DNA of 5,294 nt from Campylobacteraceae bacterium (GTDB taxonomy: Bacteria; Campylobacterota; Campylobacteria; Campylobacterales; Sulfurovaceae): the NCBI GenBank assembly GCA_026986355.1, contig JALSOO010000012.1:1-5294 (forward strand), written 5' to 3'. The number at the start of each line of letters is the position of its first letter. Within the stretch, counting starts at the first letter, position 1. Positions 1 to 5,294 of this stretch are shown in pieces. The notes beneath the pieces are model-generated. The model had not been told where the DNA came from and searched no databases. It saw only the letters and a program-made list of their open reading frames with translations. The position numbers and the translations under genes are program-made.

Positions 1-13
1 ATGCTAAGAGGGT

Positions 14-838
14 TTAGAATAGTTGCATTAGCTTTTTTAAAATCTCTTCATCTGTAAACATCTTGATATATTCTACTCCATAGGTAGAGAGATGTTTTTT
101 TAGTTTTTTATCATGTTGTTCTAATCTATTTTCATATTGACCTATAGCTCTTTTCCCAAAAAATGTATCAAATTTTAGTTGAGATAGGGGAGAGTTTAGC
201 GTAACTTCTCCTAGATTATAGGGATTTTCCTCTTCTCTATCTCTGATAATTATAGCTATCACTTCATGCTTTTGAGCCAATAGAGATAAATCAACCTCTT
301 CTAAAAAGTCACTAATAACAAAGAGTAGAGAGGGTTTATAAATCTTTTTAAATAGGCTATCTATTGCTTCTTGATAATTAAGTTTTTTATGTAATAGTTT
401 TGCCTCAAATAGCTGTGTTGAGAATGCTTCTATGTGAAAAAGTTGTTTGGTAGGAGGAGTGATATAGCTCTCTTCTTGATAAAATGAGATACCTTGAAAT
501 AGGTCATTTTGATATTGTGTGGCATAGGCTAGAGTTGTGGCTACTTGGGCTAAGGTCTTCTGTTTACTGTTTCCATCTCCAAAATAGAGAGAACCGTCCA
601 TTAGGGTAGCTATGGTAATATATAGCTCTTTATTGGCATGTAACTCTTTGATATAGGGTTTTCCTAATTTTGCAGAGATAGTCCAGTTGATTTTACGAAT
701 ATCATCTCCTATTTGGTACTCTCGTAATTCTGAAAAATCATATCCCTCTCCATGAAGTTTGGATAGGTTATCTCCTGATAGAAGAGTATATATGCTCTGT
801 TTTGCTTTTAGTTGTAGGGCTTTGAGTTCGTAATTCAT
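14..838 (-). CDS. DUF58 family protein, soluble, MoxR-associated
   Basis: Cytosolic DUF58 protein of 274 residues, near the usual length for the short MoxR-linked type. It has no membrane segment; long DUF58 proteins with N-terminal helices are a different subgroup. The diagnostic DUF58 block lies at residues 32-52 (GYDF, then LREYQ, then GDDIRKINW), followed by a vWA-like fold. The metal-site motif is D81-G-S83-L-Y85, so the last Ser of the classical DxSxS is Tyr here. A second acidic site is S176-D177. The ATG overlaps the moxR stop as ATGA and has no good Shine-Dalgarno sequence, so translation probably depends on coupling to moxR. The stop is TAA. DUF58 proteins are regularly encoded beside MoxR ATPases and are thought to act as partners or adaptors. 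The exact role is not known, and the client cannot be read from the sequence. Confidence 0.93.
   Translation of the reverse strand: MNYELKALQLKAKQSIYTLLSGDNLSKLHGEGYDFSELREYQIGDDIRKINWTISAKLGKPYIKELHANKELYITIATLMDGSLYFGDGNSKQKTLAQVATTLAYATQYQNDLFQGISFYQEESYITPPTKQLFHIEAFSTQLFEAKLLHKKLNYQEAIDSLFKKIYKPSLLFVISDFLEEVDLSLLAQKHEVIAIIIRDREEENPYNLGEVTLNSPLSQLKFDTFFGKRAIGQYENRLEQHDKKLKKHLSTYGVEYIKMFTDEEILKKLMQLF
835..838 (-). promoter_or_regulatory. ATGA stop-start overlap coupling moxR to the DUF58 gene
   Basis: The DUF58 ATG (838-836) and the moxR TGA (837-835) share two bases. The 20 nt upstream (minus strand, ending GTTCATATCCC) contain no AGGAG-like core, so ribosomes finishing moxR probably re-initiate here. 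This would tie the amount of DUF58 protein to that of MoxR. Confidence 0.6.
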
Positions 839-1776
839 GGGATATGAACTGTCTCAACTATTTTAGAGATAATCTCATCTATTTCAACTCCTTTGGCTCT
901 TGCTTGATAGGAGAGGACTACTCTATGTCGCAGAACATTATGGACAACTGAACCAATATCAGCAGGGGTAACAAAGCTATTTCCTCTCAAAAATGCTTTG
1001 GCACGACTCGCTTTATATAGGTCGATAGAGGCTCTAGGACTTGCCCCATACATCATATCTTCTGGATTTAAACCAAACTTTTCAGGCTCTCTCGTGGCTG
1101 TTATGAGTTGTACGATATAACGCTCTATTGCCTCATCTATATGGATACTCTCTAACTCTCTTTTTAGGATTTCTAAATCTTCTCTATTGAGTATAGTGTT
1201 GATTGGTTCAAAACTTTTGGTTGCACCTTTTCTCATAATCGTTAACTCCTCTTCTATAGAGTTGTGTCCTACTACGATTTTCATCATAAAACGGTCAAGT
1301 TGTGCTTCAGGGAGTGAATAGACTCCCTCTTGTTCTATTGGGTTTTGAGTTGCCATAACTAAAAAAGGAGAGTCAATCTGAAATGATGTATCTCCAATAG
1401 TTACTTGACGCTCTTGCATCACCTCTAGTAGGGCTGATTGTACCTTAGCAGGAGAACGATTTATCTCATCTGCAAGTAGAAGATTAGTAAAGATTGCCCC
1501 TTTTTTTATACTAAAAGTATGCTCTTTTGGATTGTAAATCTCTGCTCCAATAATATCAGAAGGCAATAAATCGGGTGTGAACTGGATACGTTTAAACTCT
1601 AATCCTAATGCTTTTGATAAGGCATTGATGGTTGTCGTCTTTGCCAAGCCTGGCACACCCTCTATGAGAATATGCCCCTCACAAAGTAACCCAATAATAA
1701 GCCCCTCTATCATACTCTCTTGACCTATAACGGCTTTGCTTAGTTCACTCTTTAGTTGCTCTATTTTACTATTCAC
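835..1776 (-). CDS. moxR: MoxR-family AAA+ ATPase
   Basis: Cytosolic AAA+ ATPase of 313 residues, full length for the MoxR (AAA_3) family. All the nucleotide-handling motifs are intact: Walker A G40-VPGLA-K46-T47, Walker B LLLADEI with D103-E104, sensor 1 ATQNP (N145), the arginine-finger segment LPEAQLDRF (R162), and sensor 2 in GASPRAS (R248). The C-terminal lid domain (about 200-313) is complete. MoxR proteins act as ATP-driven chaperones or remodellers working with vWA-domain proteins, as in methanol dehydrogenase maturation and stress tolerance. Here its likely partners are the adjacent DUF58 and Bat proteins. The start is GTG at 1776, supported by a near-perfect Shine-Dalgarno (AAAAGGAGA) 4 nt upstream. 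The GTG overlaps the TGA stop of the preceding batD-like gene as GTGA. Family assignment is very secure; the substrate is unknown. Confidence 0.96.
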   Translation of the reverse strand: MNSKIEQLKSELSKAVIGQESMIEGLIIGLLCEGHILIEGVPGLAKTTTINALSKALGLEFKRIQFTPDLLPSDIIGAEIYNPKEHTFSIKKGAIFTNLLLADEINRSPAKVQSALLEVMQERQVTIGDTSFQIDSPFLVMATQNPIEQEGVYSLPEAQLDRFMMKIVVGHNSIEEELTIMRKGATKSFEPINTILNREDLEILKRELESIHIDEAIERYIVQLITATREPEKFGLNPEDMMYGASPRASIDLYKASRAKAFLRGNSFVTPADIGSVVHNVLRHRVVLSYQARAKGVEIDEIISKIVETVHIP

Positions 1777-2909
1777 GCTATCTCCTTTTCTAACTTCTCT
1801 TTTATCTCTTTAAAAGATATGCTCTTATTATTATATATGCTCTCTTCTAATTCTCTAATTATCTCTTTAAATTGCTCTTGATTGGTAGCAATAAGTATCT
1901 GTAGTAGCTCTCTTTTATCTCTACTTCTTTTTACTTTGTGATATAGGGTTGATTTCTCTTTGGGTTTGACTCCTCTTCTCCACTCTATGGCTATTGCTGT
2001 TAGATACCCTGCTACAAAGATAACAATATAGTAGATAATATCTCTTAACCATAAAAAATCTCTCTCTAATGGTTTAGGTTTGTTATCCTTATCTATTAAT
2101 GTAGTTTTATCAATAGTCTCAATATCAAAATCTTGTTTAGGGATACTTAGTAGATAGCTCTCTTTTGTTTGTGGATTAAACCCTTTTATTGTTCTAGGCT
2201 TTAATGAAAAACTTTTATTAGAAGAGATTGCCATGGGATACTCTATGGTATAGAGTCTATCTTTTGGTAGTTGTATAGATTTGATAATAGGTTTATCTCT
2301 GAAAATAGTTATATTTCTATCTGATTGTATGATGTTATCTATTAATGGTAGATAACCTTTTCCTTTTATTTCAACATTGATAGGCATTGGTTGATAAGAT
2401 TTGGCTTTATGGGTTTTACAGTGATATTTTAGTTTAAAATCTCCAACAATCTCTGTATCTTTTGGTAGTGGCTTTACATTTAGTTTAGTGGGTGGTAACT
2501 CTATATCACTATCTTCTGTAACTAATAGTTTGATATTATCACGGTCTCCTGAGTAGCTATAAGAGAGGCTCTCATCATTTGTTACTCTTTTTTTTAGTTT
2601 AAATTCTATATCTATTTTCCCCTCTTTTAGAGGATAGATAAGGTAGCTATACTTTAGATGAGCAAAGTGATGTTTTCCTTTGTCTATGGCATCTATTCTT
2701 TTAAAGATATACTCTTTACTCTTTTTCAAATCAAACTTAAAAAATATAACTTTATTATGATTTGTCTGATTAATCTCCAAATTTAAAATGATAGGCTCTT
2801 TTAGATAGGGTTGATTGTTATCTATATCTATTTTGTATATAAAATCTTCTGAAAATAGAAGTGTAGAGAGGATAATAAAAATAACTATCTTACCAAGGCT
2901 TTGTTTCAT
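1773..2909 (-). CDS. batD: BatD-type periplasmic membrane-anchored protein
   Basis: Protein of 378 residues when started at ATG 2909. That start gives a proper signal peptide (MKQSLGK, then a hydrophobic stretch of about residues 8-20) and a Shine-Dalgarno AAAGGA 7 nt upstream. An in-frame ATG at 2936 would add nine polar residues and has no ribosome site, so I rejected it. Residues about 21-285 are a beta-rich periplasmic part. Family-like features are the PPTKLNVKPLP segment followed by VGDFKL (about 139-160) and the IKGKGYLPLID motif (about 181-191). One membrane helix at about 290-308 is followed by WRR, giving a cytoplasmic C-terminal tail of about 68 charged residues. BatD proteins are poorly conserved in sequence, so the call rests on architecture and position next to BatA and BatB/C. 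The molecular role of BatD is unresolved. It overlaps the BatB/C gene by 20 nt and moxR by 4 nt. Confidence 0.82.
   Translation of the reverse strand: MKQSLGKIVIFIILSTLLFSEDFIYKIDIDNNQPYLKEPIILNLEINQTNHNKVIFFKFDLKKSKEYIFKRIDAIDKGKHHFAHLKYSYLIYPLKEGKIDIEFKLKKRVTNDESLSYSYSGDRDNIKLLVTEDSDIELPPTKLNVKPLPKDTEIVGDFKLKYHCKTHKAKSYQPMPINVEIKGKGYLPLIDNIIQSDRNITIFRDKPIIKSIQLPKDRLYTIEYPMAISSNKSFSLKPRTIKGFNPQTKESYLLSIPKQDFDIETIDKTTLIDKDNKPKPLERDFLWLRDIIYYIVIFVAGYLTAIAIEWRRGVKPKEKSTLYHKVKRSRDKRELLQILIATNQEQFKEIIRELEESIYNNKSISFKEIKEKLEKEIA
1781..1789 (-). promoter_or_regulatory. Ribosome binding site of moxR
   Basis: AAAAGGAGA on the minus strand ends 4 nt before the GTG start at 1776. It is the strongest Shine-Dalgarno in the window and settles the non-ATG start. 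It lies inside the last codons of the batD-like gene. Confidence 0.85.
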
Positions 2910-4425
2910 GGATATATCCTTTATTGATGAGGTCATAAACTTTTGAGCTTAGTGGAACTCTCTCTTGTTTCTCCTCTTTTGTTGCTATAAGTTTATCTAT
3001 CTTTTTATGGTTATGGAGTTTATGTTTTGATTGGGTTGTAGATGAGGAGCTAGATGAACCTGAAGCAGATGAGGATTTACCCTCTTTACTCTTTTGCATA
3101 TTATCTTTTTGATTTTGATGATTACTCTTTTTACCACCTGCTTTAGGATTCTGTACGGCTCTTTTACCCTCTTTTTCACTCTCTTTAAAAAAAATAAGTT
3201 TTAGATTATCTCTACTATCTCTATCCTCTCCTAATTGGAGTGCTTTGATATAGAACTCTTTTGCTTTACTATACTCTTTTAGCCCTACATATCCATTTGC
3301 TATATTATAGTAGAGTTTCTGTTTCGTTTTTATAGATGTTGACTCTATAGATTGATAGGTAGCAATAGCCCTTTTGTACTTTTCTAATTTATAGTAGCTA
3401 TTGGCTAATATCATTCTACTCTCTAGTGATGAGGTATCTATCTTTTTTATATACTCTTGTACCTTTTTGTACTCTCCATTTTTATAACTACTATAAGCTT
3501 GATGTAGATGATAGTTATCTAATATAGAAGCATTTGCAGATATACCTATAAGTGAGAGTAAGATAATTAGATATTTTATATATTTAGTATGAAGTAGAAA
3601 AAAGAGAACTAATGCCATAAAGAGTGGTATCTGATATAGCTCTATATAGCTATGCTCTTTTTTATCTCTTATCTCTTTCTTATATCTATTTATACTATTT
3701 TTTATCTCTTGGGCTGTACTCTCTGGGGTAGATGATACCTCTATATAGTTTGAAGTCAACTCTTTTAATATAGGATTGAGTGTTGATATAACTAGATTTT
3801 CATCTCTATCTTTTAGAAGCTCTCCATTATCTTTTTTGATTGTTGAACCTTGTTGTGTTCCTGTTGCTAATATAGTTAGATTTATATTCCCCTCTTCTAA
3901 TAACTCTTTTAGCCCTTGTGTATCACTCTCTTCTCCTCCATCAGAGATAAGTAGTAGATTTTTATGAGGGTTGTTTAGAGTAGCTATCTTTTTAAATAGA
4001 TTTTTTAGAGATGTTCCTTTGGTCAATATATATTTAGGGTTTAGTGTATTTAGAGCAGTAGTTATCAGTTTGTGGTCATTTGTAGGAGGAGATAGTAGTA
4101 GAGGGTTTTGAGTAAATGCTATGAGTGTTACATCTATTTTAGGATTATCTTTTAAGAGTAGCTCTATCGTTTTTTTTGCAAACTCATATCTATTTGGAGA
4201 TATATCATTGGCTCTCATAGAGTATGAGGCATCAATAGCTATAATAATATTTGCAGACTCTACGCTCTTATCTACAACTCCATCTTCTATAACAGGTCGA
4301 GATAGAGAGAGTATGATTAGTAGCATGATTACTATATGGGTATTAGAGATAATATCTCTCTTTTTAGATAGTAAAAAAGTTAATGGGATAATAAACCACA
4401 AATAGATAGGATATAAAAAACTCAT
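2890..4425 (-). CDS. BatB/BatC fusion: vWA domain plus TPR membrane protein
   Basis: Protein of 511 residues joining the BatB and BatC parts of the Bat system. Helices at about 5-19 and 29-42, with KKRD between them, precede a vWA domain (about 57-245). Its metal site is complete: D65-A-S67-Y-S69, T138 in KGTSL, and D162 in ISDGG. Two more helices (about 263-279 and 282-297) lead to about three TPR units (about 302-402; for example YKNGEYKKV, YKLEKYKRAI, YVGLKEYSKAKEFY). A Lys/Gln/Ser-rich low-complexity stretch (about 415-490) follows, then a compact terminal segment, KVYDLINKGYIHETKPW. By the positive-inside rule, the vWA and TPR parts face the periplasm. vWA-TPR fusions of this type are known in Proteobacteria; Bacteroidetes encode the two parts separately. 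The protein probably scaffolds a complex with BatA and BatD. ATG 4425 overlaps the batA stop as ATGA and has an AGGGAG ribosome site. Confidence 0.92.
   Translation of the reverse strand: MSFLYPIYLWFIIPLTFLLSKKRDIISNTHIVIMLLIILSLSRPVIEDGVVDKSVESANIIIAIDASYSMRANDISPNRYEFAKKTIELLLKDNPKIDVTLIAFTQNPLLLSPPTNDHKLITTALNTLNPKYILTKGTSLKNLFKKIATLNNPHKNLLLISDGGEESDTQGLKELLEEGNINLTILATGTQQGSTIKKDNGELLKDRDENLVISTLNPILKELTSNYIEVSSTPESTAQEIKNSINRYKKEIRDKKEHSYIELYQIPLFMALVLFFLLHTKYIKYLIILLSLIGISANASILDNYHLHQAYSSYKNGEYKKVQEYIKKIDTSSLESRMILANSYYKLEKYKRAIATYQSIESTSIKTKQKLYYNIANGYVGLKEYSKAKEFYIKALQLGEDRDSRDNLKLIFFKESEKEGKRAVQNPKAGGKKSNHQNQKDNMQKSKEGKSSSASGSSSSSSTTQSKHKLHNHKKIDKLIATKEEKQERVPLSSKVYDLINKGYIHETKPW
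2917..2922 (-). promoter_or_regulatory. Ribosome binding site of batD-like gene
   Basis: AAAGGA on the minus strand lies 7 nt before ATG 2909 and decides this start over the upstream in-frame ATG at 2936. In the BatB/C frame the same bases encode Lys-Gly of the conserved-looking C-terminal segment. Confidence 0.75.
3034..3075 (-). repeat. Serine-rich low-complexity run in BatB/C
   Basis: Residues 451-464 of the BatB/C fusion are almost all Ser, Thr, Ala or Gly, inside a longer Lys/Gln/Ser-rich linker. The serine codons are mixed (TCC, TCA, TCT, AGC), so this is a protein-level linker rather than a simple DNA repeat. A 9-nt direct repeat (TCCTCATCT) does occur at 3067-3075 and 3040-3048, leaving room for past slippage. 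Confidence 0.7.
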
Positions 4426-5294
4426 CTACTCTCCCTATTTTGATAGTAGAACCATATTAGTAGAAGTATCAATATCATAATTAAGGGTAGGGTAATATGT
4501 AGCTTTTGATTGAGATAGTTTTCGCTTCGTATCTTGCTAGGCTCTAGTTCTTCTATGGTATCGTATACTTTTTTTAGCTCCTCTGTCGAAGATGCTGAAA
4601 AACTTTTCCCATTTGTCTCTTTTGCTATCTTTTGGAGTAGTGCCTCATCATAGCTACCTTTTTTGCCAATACCGATAGTATATATCTTTATTCCTAATGC
4701 TTTTGCTTTTGCAACACCCTCTTTGGGAGAGTGGTTTCCTGCATTATGGTATCCATCACTTATCAAGATTATACTCTTCTCTTTTGCCTCTCCAAAACTA
4801 AGTGTACGGATAGATTGCATAATAGCATCACCTATAGCAGTAGACTCTCCTGCTATACCAACATTGGTCATATCTAGTAGATAGCTTAATGAGTCCAAAT
4901 CATAAGTCAAAGGAGATGCTGTATAGGCAAATGTTCCAAATATTACCAAACCCATATTATCATCATATCGTCTCTTGATAAAATCTTTTGAGAGCATTAA
5001 AGTGGTCTCATATTTTGTTCTAAAGTTATCTTTGTTATCAAATCCACTATCTGCCATCGAACCACTAGCATCAATTGCCAAAATAAGGTCTCTACCTTTT
5101 TTATTCATACTATCACTACTATCATAACTAATTGGTTTAGCCAAAGATATAACTATCAAGCTAAAAATCAATATTTTTAACCATGGTTCAAAAGAGAGTA
5201 GGGGGGTATTTTTTGAAATCCACTCCAACTTTGGAAAATAGAAGAGTTTATTGTAGCGTTTACACCAAAAGAAACAAGGAGTTAATAGTAACAG
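4422..5294 (-). CDS. batA: BatA-type vWA membrane protein (5' end cut by the window edge)
   Basis: The reading frame is open to the right edge of the window, giving 290 visible residues; the true start lies outside. A TTG at 5228 could be taken as a start, but the 22 upstream codons read as the normal BatA N-terminus: a hydrophobic LLLLTPCFFW, then CKRYNK, then YFPKLEW. I therefore treat the gene as partial, probably missing only about 5-20 residues. Numbered from the edge, a second helix lies at about 39-52 and the vWA domain at about 67-250. Its metal site is canonical: D75-A-S77-G-S79, T152 in GESTAIGDA, and D180 in LISDG. A last helix at about 265-283 ends in a short basic tail. Charge distribution puts the vWA domain in the periplasm. 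BatA is thought to pair with BatB in the inner membrane; its ligand is unknown. This is the first bat gene of the visible operon. Confidence 0.92.
   Translation of the reverse strand: MLLLTPCFFWCKRYNKLFYFPKLEWISKNTPLLSFEPWLKILIFSLIVISLAKPISYDSSDSMNKKGRDLILAIDASGSMADSGFDNKDNFRTKYETTLMLSKDFIKRRYDDNMGLVIFGTFAYTASPLTYDLDSLSYLLDMTNVGIAGESTAIGDAIMQSIRTLSFGEAKEKSIILISDGYHNAGNHSPKEGVAKAKALGIKIYTIGIGKKGSYDEALLQKIAKETNGKSFSASSTEELKKVYDTIEELEPSKIRSENYLNQKLHITLPLIMILILLLIWFYYQNRESR
4431..4436 (-). promoter_or_regulatory. Ribosome binding site of the BatB/C fusion gene
   Basis: AGGGAG on the minus strand lies 5 nt before ATG 4425, inside the codons for the last Arg-Glu residues of BatA. It is an imperfect but plausible Shine-Dalgarno that works together with the ATGA stop-start overlap. 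Confidence 0.65.

Noticed and set aside
3..32. Possible hairpin after the DUF58 gene (GCTAA pairing with TTAGC on the minus strand), as a terminator candidate.
   Set aside because: Only a 5-bp stem with a loop of about 20 nt that includes coding sequence and the stop codon, and no T-run before the window ends. It is probably chance.
1..57. Short plus-strand frame from ATG at base 1 (18 codons), possibly a converging gene.
   Set aside because: It overlaps the DUF58 3' end antisense, is too short to judge, and has no ribosome site visible in the window.
2910..2936. Longer batD start at ATG 2936.
   Set aside because: It adds nine polar residues before the signal peptide and lacks a ribosome site, whereas ATG 2909 has AAAGGA at good spacing.
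2997..3179. Minus-strand 60-codon frame rich in Lys and Arg, inside the BatB/C linker region.
   Set aside because: It lies fully within the BatB/C gene in another frame. Its basic composition simply follows from shifted AAA/AGA-rich codons, and no independent evidence supports it.
3776..3967. Plus-strand 63-codon open frame.
   Set aside because: It is antisense to the vWA domain of BatB/C and rich in Ser and Phe, as expected from complementing AGA/GAA codons.
4121..4405. Plus-strand 94-codon open frame.
   Set aside because: It is antisense to the well-supported vWA region of BatB/C. Its Ser/Ile-rich composition is typical of a reverse shadow, with no family motif.
4663..4884. Plus-strand 73-codon open frame.
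   Set aside because: It is antisense to the BatA vWA domain and has no recognisable domain.

Overview
The window looks like part of a Campylobacterota (formerly Epsilonproteobacteria) chromosome, in the Sulfurimonas/Sulfurovum type of range. This is inferred from the low GC (about one third, judged by eye), the tightly overlapping genes, and the style of the vWA and TPR proteins. No rRNA or other taxonomic marker is present, so the assignment is moderate at best. Everything recognisable is coded on the minus strand and reads from right to left.

In transcription order the window holds five genes: (1) a BatA-type vWA membrane protein, 5' end cut by the right edge (4422 to >5294); (2) a BatB/BatC fusion, with a vWA domain followed by TPRs and a Ser/Lys-rich tail (2890-4425); (3) a BatD-type secreted, membrane-anchored protein (1773-2909); (4) a MoxR-family AAA+ ATPase (835-1776); (5) a soluble DUF58 protein (14-838). 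Neighbouring genes overlap by 4, 20, 4 and 4 nt. There is no non-coding stretch apart from the last 13 bases at the left edge, so this is one co-transcribed, translationally coupled unit. Its promoter must lie beyond the right edge and its terminator (or further genes) beyond the left edge.

Functionally this is a Bat / MoxR-vWA system (named for Bacteroides aerotolerance; related MoxR-DUF58-vWA loci are linked to envelope stress and to maturation of periplasmic enzymes). From predicted topology, BatA and BatB/C hold their vWA domains, and BatB/C its TPRs, in the periplasm. BatD is a periplasmic protein with one C-terminal anchor and a cytoplasmic tail. MoxR and DUF58 are cytosolic. The likely picture is an ATP-driven MoxR-DUF58 pair working through a membrane vWA/TPR/BatD complex on an unknown client. 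The family is known. The less usual points are the gene order (bat genes before moxR-DUF58, rather than after) and the lack of the small DUF4381-type gene seen in many relatives. I found no RNA gene, mobile element, CRISPR array or clearly undescribed system.
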